Source: CAYWNK01 sp047639615 (GTDB lineage: Bacteria; Planctomycetota; UBA1135; GCA-002686595). Taken from it: a DNA stretch of 9,994 nucleotides. How positions within the stretch are numbered: position 1 is the first letter of the stretch; every line of letters starts with the position of its first letter. Of this stretch, positions 1 through 6,827 are shown one piece after another. A program made the translations under genes and the position numbers. The stretch covers positions 1 to 9,994 of the forward strand of contig JBLIOL010000209.1 of the NCBI GenBank assembly GCA_047639615.1, given 5' to 3'. The notes beneath the pieces were generated by a model, which saw only the letters and a list, made by a program, of their open reading frames with translations, did no database searches and was not told where the DNA came from.

Positions 1-185
1 GCCCCTGTCAGGGGGCCGCCCGACTTGCATTTCAGCCTCTGGGGGCCCCTTTACGTCGCTTTGGCCCATTTTTTGGCCGAAATTCGACCGCAATTCCAGC
101 GCCACTCCGTTCTAAGACGATGGAGGCCATGGCCTCGGACCCGTTCCGAACGCCACTTCCCCCGTTTTGTACAATTTGAGTCTGC

Positions 186-205
186 TGGGGGGCATCTGCC
201 CTCCA
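186..205 (+). other. GC-rich stem-loop in the leader
   Basis: Bases 186-193 can pair with 198-205 as an 8-bp stem (one G-U pair at 189/202) closed by the 4-base loop ATCT. It is the most stable local hairpin in the first 385 bases. There is no T-run after it. It may be a leader structure or the end of an unseen upstream transcript, but its function is unknown. Confidence 0.4.
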
Positions 206-253
206 CGCCACCCGAGCCTATGGCAGTCGGTAGGGGTGGGCGCTACAACAGAG

Positions 254-282
254 GTCCTGTAATAGGACGTCTCGGCGTCCTA
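254..282 (+). promoter_or_regulatory. Mutually exclusive stem-loops, attenuator-like
   Basis: The segment has GTCCT at 254-258, its complement AGGAC at 264-268, and GTCCT again at 277-281. The middle copy can pair with either outer copy. The downstream choice is stronger: 262-269 pairs with 276-283 over 8 bp, leaving the 6-base loop TCTCGG. The upstream choice gives 5 bp around a 5-base loop. Such either/or pairing is the layout of RNA switches and attenuators, but no T-run or ligand-binding core is visible. A regulatory role for the gene at 386 is only an inference. Confidence 0.3.
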
Positions 283-385
283 TCTCCGCCTGGCTAACCG
301 TGGGGCCGGTCCTTCTTGAAGGATCTTCGGTTGGCTGGCGGGCTCAGAAATCGTCTGTCCGTCGTCTGTCACCCATCGAATCACC

Positions 386-844
386 ATGCTCTGCGCGCTC
401 ATCCTACGCGTGGCTCTGGTCCTCCCCGGATCCGCCCTCGCAACCCCTGTTCACTCCGCTTGCCCAGCGGAGCCTATCCTCGAGTCGAGCGCTTTGCCCG
501 ATGACGGGCGTGGAACCCCGTACAGGCTGAAGAAGGGCGACGCCATCTGCGGCCTCTCCGAAGCACGCCAGCTGACGAACCCCGCCAAAGTCGACTTCAA
601 GGCCTTGATGGATGTCACGGCTGAGATGAAAGAGCTCAAGCGCAATAAAATCGACCCGAACTCCGCGCGCGGAATCGAGTTGACCTGCAAGGCGCGCGAG
701 CTCGTTCGCGATGCGTGCACCCTGGTGCGCACCGAGAAAACGCACTGCTCGATCTGGAAGAAGATTTCGCGACGCGACGGCGTGAAGATTGTGGACGTGA
801 CCAGCGCCGTGAAAGCCAAGCTGACCGTCGGCGGCGGTATCTAG
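386..844 (+). CDS. Small predicted secreted protein of unknown function
   Basis: A 152-residue protein that I cannot assign to a family. Residues 1-19 form a short hydrophobic signal-like segment ending in Ala-Leu-Ala, which suggests signal peptidase cleavage near residue 19 and export to the periplasm. The predicted mature part is basic and polar and has five cysteines (26, 55, 101, 111 and 121), so disulfides are possible. Residues 75-130 look helical and charged. High GC at third codon positions after about 510 supports coding. The ATG at 386 has no Shine-Dalgarno sequence. A 7-bp stem (454-460 with 466-472) lies within the early coding region, and a small inverted repeat, CTAGG/CCTAG (841-854), spans the stop codon. 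The secretin gene follows 75 bases later, so co-transcription and a link to secretion are possible but unproven. The protein could also be an unrelated lineage-specific periplasmic factor. Confidence 0.6.
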   Translation: MLCALILRVALVLPGSALATPVHSACPAEPILESSALPDDGRGTPYRLKKGDAICGLSEARQLTNPAKVDFKALMDVTAEMKELKRNKIDPNSARGIELTCKARELVRDACTLVRTEKTHCSIWKKISRRDGVKIVDVTSAVKAKLTVGGGI

Positions 845-919
845 GTCAACCTAGGGACTGGCCCGCGGGCATCCCTGCTCGCGCTGGTTCCATCGACCTC
901 TGGGCGCTAGCTTCATTCC

Positions 920-2398
920 GTGCCCAACCTCAAGGCCCGATCCTCACGTGTGCGTGTGGCCCTGCTGCTAGCGGGCCTCAGCTGCTTCGCTGCTTGCGAG
1001 ACCTCGCGCAATTCCACCCAGCGCGCGCGCAACGAAGCAGTCAATCTCGAGTTGTTCCAGCAACTGCTCGAGGGCGGCACCATGCAGCCCCTCGACAACT
1101 TCGAGGAGGACGCCTACCTGGCGCAGATCGAGGAGCGCTACCGCAATTCCATGGGCGGCGGCGACCAGGCGGGTGACGAGACGCCCCTTGAGAACACGGT
1201 GTTAGAGCCCGAGCCTTACGACGAGCCGGTCATCAATCCCTATGTAGAGTTCGGTGGCCAGATTCAGCCGTACTCGACGGGCCTGATCATGAAGCCCTAC
1301 ACCTTTCCGGCCGGCATGGGCACCAAGGTGCTCGAGCTTCTCACTGCCTACGGCGACTTCCCGATCTTCCACTCTGGCATCGGCGGCGCTGGCTCGCCCG
1401 GCCCGGAGGAGCTGCAACCTCTGGATAGTGTGATGTTGGACCTGCGCCCGGGCTGGTCCGTGGAGGCTTGGTCCGATCCGCGTGGTGCATCGAAGGGTAT
1501 CTTGCAGGCGCCCAATCCGATCGTGCTGGGCGACATGTTGATCGTCACGGCAAGTCCAGACCTACTGGCCGATGTGGAGCACTTCATACGCATCTTCATC
1601 GAGAACGTCAAGCAGATCGAAATCGAGGCGCAGATCGTCGAGGTCATCACCACTGACAGCCTCGACGTGGGTATCCGCCGCCTCGACGAGAGCACGCCTA
1701 TCTTCGGCCTGCCCAACCCGGGCAGCCTGGTAAACCAGATCGACTTTTCCCTGCCCAACACGGTGGAGACCGGATCGGTAGGCAACGCGCTCTTTGGCTT
1801 GGGCGCGGTCTTCGACGGCGTAACTTTCAACGCGGTGCTGGAAGCGGTGGCCGCCTCCGAGAATGTGTCGATTATCTCGCACCCCAAGGTGGCCGTGCGT
1901 GAGGGGGCTCGCGCTGATATCGTGAACACGAAGGAGATCCCCTTCTTCAACATCTCGGCCATCAACGCCAACGGCAATTTCACCACCACGGTGACCTACA
2001 AGCCGGTGGGGGTGCAGATGTACGTGATCCCGCGCGTGATCGGCGACGACACGATCATCCTGACCATCGACATTGAGGCTTCGCAGCAGACCGGTACGGC
2101 CGTGACCTTCACCCAGGGAGGGGGCGACAGCGCCTCGCAGATCACGGTGCCGGAGATCTCTCACCGAGCAGCACGTACTATCGTGCGGCTAGAATCTGGT
2201 CAGGCCGTGATCATCGGTGGCCTGATCACCAAGCGCACCCTGGAGCGCGAGAAGAAGATTCCCTTCCTGGGGGACATCCCGCTCCTTGGGGGGCTCTTCC
2301 GCAGCCGCTTCAGCTTGACCGAGACTTCCAACGTGCTGTTCCTGATCCGCCCTCGCATCCTCGTGAGCTCGGATATGCACAACACATTCAGCCGCTGA
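920..2398 (+). CDS. gspD: Short lipoprotein secretin, GspD-like
   Basis: An outer-membrane secretin, the ring-forming channel of type II secretion or type IV pilus systems. Residues 12-26 form a signal sequence ending in a plausible lipobox (Phe-Ala-Ala-Cys26), so it may be a lipoprotein that reaches the outer membrane without a pilotin. Residues 27-120 are acidic and of no recognised fold. A single N-domain-like segment can be made out around 125-230. The secretin core spans about 232-483, with NAVLEAVAASENVSIISHPKV (304-324 region), VPEISHR (410-416), the Gly-Gly turn VIIGGL near 430-435, and KKIPFLGDIPLLGGLFR (445-461). At 492 residues it is shorter than typical GspD (about 650-700), because the usual stack of N0-N3 domains is missing. 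The GTG at 920 is the first possible start after the in-frame stop at 908 and is the only one that includes the signal sequence. gspK follows after 53 bases. Confidence 0.85.
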   Translation: MPNLKARSSRVRVALLLAGLSCFAACETSRNSTQRARNEAVNLELFQQLLEGGTMQPLDNFEEDAYLAQIEERYRNSMGGGDQAGDETPLENTVLEPEPYDEPVINPYVEFGGQIQPYSTGLIMKPYTFPAGMGTKVLELLTAYGDFPIFHSGIGGAGSPGPEELQPLDSVMLDLRPGWSVEAWSDPRGASKGILQAPNPIVLGDMLIVTASPDLLADVEHFIRIFIENVKQIEIEAQIVEVITTDSLDVGIRRLDESTPIFGLPNPGSLVNQIDFSLPNTVETGSVGNALFGLGAVFDGVTFNAVLEAVAASENVSIISHPKVAVREGARADIVNTKEIPFFNISAINANGNFTTTVTYKPVGVQMYVIPRVIGDDTIILTIDIEASQQTGTAVTFTQGGGDSASQITVPEISHRAARTIVRLESGQAVIIGGLITKRTLEREKKIPFLGDIPLLGGLFRSRFSLTETSNVLFLIRPRILVSSDMHNTFSR

Positions 2399-2451
2399 CA
2401 GGCCAGAATCAGGAGGAAGATCGGCCGCCCACTGGCGTCCACCCCCGTCCC

Positions 2452-3792
2452 ATGCTTCTCCTAGGCTATCGACGCGCGAACCCGGACCGCCGGGGCGCAG
2501 CCCTGCTGCTGGCATTCCTGGTGCTGATGGTGATCCTGATGATCACCTACCAGATCACCCGTTCCACCAGCACCGACCAGATTGAGACCCGGCGCAGCTT
2601 GGTCTTCACGGGCATGGACTTGGCCATCGAGTCGGCCTTCCTGCAGATCGCCGAGGATCTCGCCGCCGACGGCGACGCCGGCGGCGCGGCCGAGGACTCT
2701 GAGGATGGGCCGCCCCTGCCTCCGCTTGGCGGTGAAGGTGAGGGTGAGGGCGGAGAGCCCGAGAGCACGGACTCGCAGATGGATGAGTGGGCGACCCCCA
2801 GCGCGACCACCATCGGTGGCTTGGACCTGCGCATCCTGATCGAGGACGAGAATCGCAAGTTCAACATCCTGGGCATGCTGGCCGAGGATGAAGAGGAGGC
2901 CCAGACGGCCTTCGATATCGTGGTGCGCATCCTGGACCAGGCGCGCGAGGGCACTCTGGCGGACATCGCCAGCGGCGAGGCTGAAGTTATGGCGCGCGTC
3001 ATGCGTGACCACATGCTCTCTCGCGACAACACCATGTTGCCGTCGCCGCTGCTGCTCTCAGCGGGACCGGTCGAGGAGCAGGAGGCGGGTGCGCCGGTGC
3101 TGCCCATGTCCCTACGCGAGTTCTTGGTGCTCGAGCCCTTCGAGCCGCACCACTTCCGCGACCTCTTCGATGAGAACGGCGACCGGGTGCATTCCATAGG
3201 CTCCTTCCTGACCATGTACACCAGCCCCACGGATGGGGGCGGTACCCCCGAGGGGGGCTGGGCGGTCAACGTCAACACAGCACCCTTGGCCGTGTTGATG
3301 TCGCTCTTCGATACGCGCGTGGTCGACAGCCGCGTGTGGGACGAGGTGCTGCTCTACCGCAACGACGAGGAGGAGCTTGGGCCTGACGACGAGGAGGTCG
3401 AGCCCACTCTGGATGAGTTCGGCAACGAGGTCATCGTCAAGCGCATCTTCGACGACCTGGAAGAGCTCGACGAGGTTTACGACTTCGAGGCCCTAGAGGC
3501 GGAGGTCAAAGCTGAGGTACTGGAGCGCCTGCAGGTGAACTCGGATGTGTTCAGCGTGACCATCACTTCACGCATGGCCACCTCGAATCAGGATCAAGGT
3601 AGCGAGGGATTTAACACGCGCCGCGAGCGCGAGGAATACGAGCGCGATGGCACGCACCTGGTGCGCACCGTGCGCCGGATCTACTGGCGCGTCAGTTCGG
3701 AGGAGGAGAGCAGCATGGTCATCCTGGTCAACTGGGAAGTGCTCGACTACTCGCCCCTCGAGGTCTTGGACTTCCCGGACGCGGATTTCTAG
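2452..3792 (+). CDS. gspK: GspK-like type II secretion minor pseudopilin
   Basis: GspK forms the tip of the type II secretion pseudopilus together with GspI and GspJ. Evidence here is the prepilin-like start: Arg14-Gly15 followed by a hydrophobic helix (16-35), as cut by prepilin peptidase. There is no Glu at mature position 5, which is the usual GspK exception. Further support comes from an ILIEDENRKFNIL stretch (128-140) and the family-typical NVNTAPLAVL (273-282) in the helix-hairpin-like middle domain. The C-terminal strand region (365-433) resembles the pilin-like end. At 446 residues it is longer than common GspK (roughly 320-340). The excess is mainly two Asp/Glu-rich tracts, residues 68-112 (with a Gly-Glu repeat coded near 2730-2760) and 303-360. 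The ATG at 2452 is the only plausible in-frame start. An AGGAGGA at 2411-2417 is too far upstream to serve it. The stop codon shares one base with the next gene's start. Confidence 0.85.
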   Translation: MLLLGYRRANPDRRGAALLLAFLVLMVILMITYQITRSTSTDQIETRRSLVFTGMDLAIESAFLQIAEDLAADGDAGGAAEDSEDGPPLPPLGGEGEGEGGEPESTDSQMDEWATPSATTIGGLDLRILIEDENRKFNILGMLAEDEEEAQTAFDIVVRILDQAREGTLADIASGEAEVMARVMRDHMLSRDNTMLPSPLLLSAGPVEEQEAGAPVLPMSLREFLVLEPFEPHHFRDLFDENGDRVHSIGSFLTMYTSPTDGGGTPEGGWAVNVNTAPLAVLMSLFDTRVVDSRVWDEVLLYRNDEEELGPDDEEVEPTLDEFGNEVIVKRIFDDLEELDEVYDFEALEAEVKAEVLERLQVNSDVFSVTITSRMATSNQDQGSEGFNTRREREEYERDGTHLVRTVRRIYWRVSSEEESSMVILVNWEVLDYSPLEVLDFPDADF

Positions 3793-5378
3793 TGGCGGCC
3801 CGCAAGCGCCGCAAGAGTAGTGGCGCCCAGCGCGCGCGTTTGGAGGTCTATCACCACCTCTTCGCTGCGGCGGCCGAAGAGATGGGCGCCTCGCTCATGC
3901 GTTCGGCCTTTTCGCCCAACATCAAGGAGCGCCGGGACTTCTCCTGTGCGCTCTTCGGGGCCGATGGCGAGATGGTGGCCCAGGCAGCGCACCTGCCGGT
4001 GCACCTGGGGAGCTCGCCCCTGTCCTTGGCTGCCGTCCGCGAGGACCTGGAGCTGGGCCCGGGTGATGTGGCGCTGCTCAATGATCCCTTCCGCGGCGGC
4101 ACGCACCTACCGGATGTGACCTTGGTCACGCCCGTGTTCCTAGGCAAGCAGGGAGCTAGCCCGGACTTCTACTGCGTGAGCCGTGCGCACCATGCGGACA
4201 TCGGCGGCTATCACCCGGGCTCTATGGCACCTGTGCCGGATGTGCACGGGGAGGGGCTGCGCCTGCCGCCTGTGTATCTGTTCCGCGCTGGCGAACTCAA
4301 CGCCGAGTTGCTGCGGGTCATCCTGGCCAATGTGCGTGTGCCCGAGGAGCGCCGCGCGGATCTCCTAGCCCAAGCCAGCGCCGGCGCGGTGGGGGCCAAA
4401 CGTTTAGAGGCTCTGGCCCGGGAGCACGGTGTAGGCGAGTTGCGCAAGCGCGGCGCGGAGCTTGTGGATTGGACGGCGGACCTGACCGCGGAGCTGCTGG
4501 CCAGCCTGCCCAAGGGTCGCTTTCAGTTTGAGGATCGCTTGGAGTTGGGCGGCGGCGAATGCGCCTACGTGCGCGCCAGCTTGCGCAGGCGCGGCAAGCG
4601 CCTCGAGGTCGACTTCCGGGATAGCGACGATCAGGTGGGCGCGCCGGTGAACACAGTGCGCGCGGTGGTGGTATCGGCGGTGCTCTACGCCTTGCGCTTG
4701 CTACTGCCCGAGGGCACGCCCACCAACACGGGCGTGTTGCGAGATGTGAGCATTCTGACCCGGCCCGGCAGCGTGGTGGATGCCTGCTATCCAGCTGCCG
4801 TGGCGGCTGGCAATGTGGAGACGAGCCAGCGCCTGGTGGATGTGCTACTCGGTGTGTTGGCCCAGGTCTTGCCTGGGCAGATGCCGGCGGCCAGCGCTGG
4901 AACCATGAGCAACCTCTCCTTCGGCTCGAGCTCGGAGGGCTTCGCTTACTACGAGACCCTGGCCGGGGGCGCCGGGGGCGGACCCGCGGGGCCCGGGGCG
5001 CATGCCTTGCATACGCACATGACCAACACCCGCAACACGCCGGTGGAGGTGCTCGAGAATGAACTGCCCGTGCGCGTACTGAGCACCAGCATTCGTCGCG
5101 GCTCCGGCGGCGCCGGTACGCACCCTGGCGGAGATGGGATCGTGCGCCGCTTGCGCTTCCTGAGCCCGGCCCGCGTGGGCTGGGTGGCCGATCGTCAGCT
5201 GCAAGGCCCCTGGGGCCTGGCTGGGGGCTCTGCAGGGGAGCCTGGGGCTGCTGCCTGGCGGCCGGCGGGTGCGCGCAGGGATCGCCCCCTGGAGGGCCTG
5301 ACGGCCCTCGACGTGGAGGCTGGCGCGGAGCTAGAGGTGCGTACCCCCGGCGGCGGCGGGTACGGAAGCAGTTCTTAG
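3792..5378 (+). CDS. hyuB: Hydantoinase B/oxoprolinase family subunit (HyuB-like), orphan
   Basis: A member of the HyuB family, the second half of 5-oxoprolinases, N-methylhydantoinases and acetophenone carboxylase-type enzymes, which open or carboxylate substrates using ATP together with a HyuA subunit. Visible family motifs are NDPFRGGTHLPDVT (97-110), RAHHADIGGYHPGSM (131-145), TNTRNTPVEVLE (411-422), GTHPGGDG (442-449) and the Gly-rich end GGGGYG (520-525). The Asp/His residues of the first two motifs are likely metal ligands by analogy. The length of 528 residues fits a full subunit. GTG at 3792 overlaps the gspK stop (TAGTG), implying translational coupling. No hyuA lies on either side here, so either the partner is elsewhere or the protein has another role. 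The substrate cannot be inferred. The C-terminal quarter is unusually rich in Gly and Ala. Confidence 0.9.
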   Translation: MAARKRRKSSGAQRARLEVYHHLFAAAAEEMGASLMRSAFSPNIKERRDFSCALFGADGEMVAQAAHLPVHLGSSPLSLAAVREDLELGPGDVALLNDPFRGGTHLPDVTLVTPVFLGKQGASPDFYCVSRAHHADIGGYHPGSMAPVPDVHGEGLRLPPVYLFRAGELNAELLRVILANVRVPEERRADLLAQASAGAVGAKRLEALAREHGVGELRKRGAELVDWTADLTAELLASLPKGRFQFEDRLELGGGECAYVRASLRRRGKRLEVDFRDSDDQVGAPVNTVRAVVVSAVLYALRLLLPEGTPTNTGVLRDVSILTRPGSVVDACYPAAVAAGNVETSQRLVDVLLGVLAQVLPGQMPAASAGTMSNLSFGSSSEGFAYYETLAGGAGGGPAGPGAHALHTHMTNTRNTPVEVLENELPVRVLSTSIRRGSGGAGTHPGGDGIVRRLRFLSPARVGWVADRQLQGPWGLAGGSAGEPGAAAWRPAGARRDRPLEGLTALDVEAGAELEVRTPGGGGYGSSS

Positions 5379-5392
5379 CGCTGGCCCAGCGC
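5378..5392 (+). terminator. Palindromic hairpin at the hyuB stop, weak terminator candidate
   Basis: Bases 5378-5383 (GCGCTG) pair with 5387-5392 (CAGCGC), so that the last base of the hyuB stop codon begins the stem. The following bases, GGGTTCATTG, contain no real T-run, so if it terminates transcription it is not of the classical intrinsic kind. It may simply slow or protect the transcript end. Confidence 0.25.
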
Positions 5393-5444
5393 GGGTTCAT
5401 TGCGGGCCTACATCGAGCTAGTTTCAGAGGCTCCCGGAATAAGC

Positions 5445-5469
5445 TTGTGGCACCTCGGGGGTGCCGCAG
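5445..5469 (+). promoter_or_regulatory. Ten-bp stem-loop in the purA leader
   Basis: Bases 5445-5454 pair with 5460-5469 (core GGCACC/GGTGCC, with two G-U pairs) around the 5-base loop TCGGG. It is the strongest hairpin in the 162-base gap between hyuB and purA, and it lies 71 bases before the purA ATG. No T-run follows. It could be a leader control element for purA, an RNA processing site, or a terminator relic. The rest of the gap (5393-5444 and 5470-5540) shows nothing else I can support, and there is no Shine-Dalgarno sequence before purA. Confidence 0.35.
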
Positions 5470-5540
5470 AGAATCCTTCCCCCGACCAGCAGGTCAGGCT
5501 TCTCTCCCGCCAACCCAGCACCCGAAATACCGACCAATTC

Positions 5541-6827
5541 ATGCCTTCTCTCAGCGTCTTTGGGGCCCAGTGGGGCGACGAAGGAAAGGGCAAGGTCATC
5601 GACCTGCTCAGCGCCGATATGGACCTGGTGGTTCGCTACCAAGGTGGGGCCAACGCAGGCCACACGGTGGTGGTGGGCGATGAGTCCTACGCTCTGCACC
5701 TGATCCCCTCCGGCATCCTGCACTCCGACAAGGTCAACATCGTTGGCTGTGGCGTTGCAGTAGACCCGCTCAAGTTCCTCGAGGAGATCGAGGGCCTGCG
5801 TAAGCGCGGCGTCGAGATCAGCGGCAAGAACCTGCGCCTCTCCGCCGGTTCGCACGTGATCTTCGAGCACCACAAGCGCATCGATGGCTTGTCTGAGCGT
5901 TGGAAGGGCAAGGGCCGCATCGGTACCACCGGTCGCGGCATCGGTCCGTGCTACGGCGACAAAGCCGCGCGCATTGGCCTGCGGGTTTGTGATCTCTTGG
6001 ATCCGGAGCGCTGCAAGGAGCGCTTGGGCGCGGTGCTCGCCGAGAAGAACGCGCTGATCGAGCGCGTGCACGAGGAAGAGCCCCTGGACCTGGACGAGCA
6101 GCTCGGCATCTACGCCGACCTGGGAGAAGCTCTGCGTCCGTTCGTGGGCGATACGGGCCGTGAAGTGCGCGAGGCTTACAACGCCGGCAAACGCGTGATG
6201 TTCGAGGGCGCCCAAGGGCTGCTGCTCGACATCGATCACGGTACCTATCCTTACGTGACATCCTCCAACACCGGCGTTGGTGGCATTTCCAACGGCGTCG
6301 GTTTCCCCCCGCGCTCGATCGAGTCAGCCTTGGGCATTGCCAAGGCCTACTGCACGCGCGTGGGTGAGGGTCCCTTCCCCACGGAGCTCTTCGGCGACGA
6401 GGGCGACGCACTGCGCAAGGCCGGCAAGGAATTCGGCACCACCACCGGACGCCCGCGTCGCGCGGGTTGGTTCGACGCGGTGGCCGTGCGCTACGCCCTG
6501 GAGTTGGGCGGCGCCGATGGCTGGGTCTGCACCAAGCTCGACGTGCTCTCCGGTTTGGATGAACTGCGCGTGGGCGTGGCCTACAACCTGGACGGCGAAC
6601 GCCACGATCATTGGCCCGCACACCTGTGGGGCATCGAAGGCGTCGAGCCCGAGTACAAGAGCTACCCCGGTTGGACCGAGGATATCTCGAGTGTGCGCAG
6701 CTTCGATGAGCTGCCGATCACGGCGCAGGAGTACATCCACGCTCTCGAAGGACTGGTGGGCGTGCGCGTGCGCATGATCTCCGTGGGTCCCGAGCGCGAT
6801 GCGATCATCGATCGCGGAGCGATGTAG
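5541..6827 (+). CDS. purA: Adenylosuccinate synthetase
   Basis: PurA catalyses the first committed step from IMP to AMP: IMP + aspartate + GTP give adenylosuccinate. It acts in the cytoplasm as a dimer. All key motifs are intact: the P-loop-like GDEGKGK (12-18, catalytic Asp13), catalytic His41 in NAGHT, IGTTGRGIGP (127-136), FEGAQG (221-226), DIDHGTYPYVTSSN (230-243), the Arg-rich TTTGRPRRAGWFD (300-312) and the guanine-binding TKLDVLSG (331-338). I chose the ATG at 5541 because it gives 428 residues, the normal family length, and places Asp13 and His41 exactly as in E. coli. The frame is open back to a TTG at 5400, but those 47 extra residues have no place in the family. Three bases (the stop codon) separate its last codon from uppS, so the two are surely co-transcribed. 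Confidence 0.98.
   Translation: MPSLSVFGAQWGDEGKGKVIDLLSADMDLVVRYQGGANAGHTVVVGDESYALHLIPSGILHSDKVNIVGCGVAVDPLKFLEEIEGLRKRGVEISGKNLRLSAGSHVIFEHHKRIDGLSERWKGKGRIGTTGRGIGPCYGDKAARIGLRVCDLLDPERCKERLGAVLAEKNALIERVHEEEPLDLDEQLGIYADLGEALRPFVGDTGREVREAYNAGKRVMFEGAQGLLLDIDHGTYPYVTSSNTGVGGISNGVGFPPRSIESALGIAKAYCTRVGEGPFPTELFGDEGDALRKAGKEFGTTTGRPRRAGWFDAVAVRYALELGGADGWVCTKLDVLSGLDELRVGVAYNLDGERHDHWPAHLWGIEGVEPEYKSYPGWTEDISSVRSFDELPITAQEYIHALEGLVGVRVRMISVGPERDAIIDRGAM

Larger units (their letters stand above)
1..385. other. Intergenic region with several small inverted repeats, no credible gene
   Basis: No reading frame here looks like a real protein: those present are short, arginine- and proline-rich, and match no family I recognise. 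What can be seen is a set of small inverted repeats: 1-16 (GCCCCT/GGGGGC), 186-205, 254-268 or 263-282 (alternative stems), and 308-325 (GGTCCTT/AAGGATC). None is followed by a run of T, so none is a classical rho-independent terminator. A possible -10 box, TACAAT, lies at 170-175 but has no good -35 partner. The stretch could be the untranslated leader of the gene at 386, the tail of an upstream transcript, or both. I saw no tRNA, SRP RNA, RNase P RNA or known riboswitch core. Confidence 0.55.

Noticed and set aside
123..136. Perfect 14-bp palindrome GAGGCCATGGCCTC
   Set aside because: A 7-bp half-site palindrome is expected about once by chance in 10 kb of this GC content, and nothing around it suggests an operator.
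25..297. Open frame of 90 residues from a TTG
   Set aside because: Arg/Pro-rich composition, a TTG start without a ribosome site, and overlap with several inverted repeats. It resembles no protein family.
2411..2417. Strong Shine-Dalgarno-like AGGAGGA upstream of gspK
   Set aside because: It lies about 35 bases before the gspK ATG, and no ATG, GTG or TTG sits at a proper distance from it. It is probably coincidental.
4318..5400. 360-residue open frame on the minus strand opposite hyuB
   Set aside because: Low-complexity Arg/Pro/Ala composition typical of antisense frames in GC-rich genes. The + strand HyuB is unmistakable.
5400..5540. 47-residue N-terminal extension of PurA
   Set aside because: The frame is open from a TTG, but the extension has no family counterpart. 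The ATG at 5541 gives the normal length and catalytic numbering.
5818..6621. 267-residue open frame on the minus strand opposite purA
   Set aside because: Arg-rich shadow frame with no recognisable motif. The purA coding on the + strand is complete.
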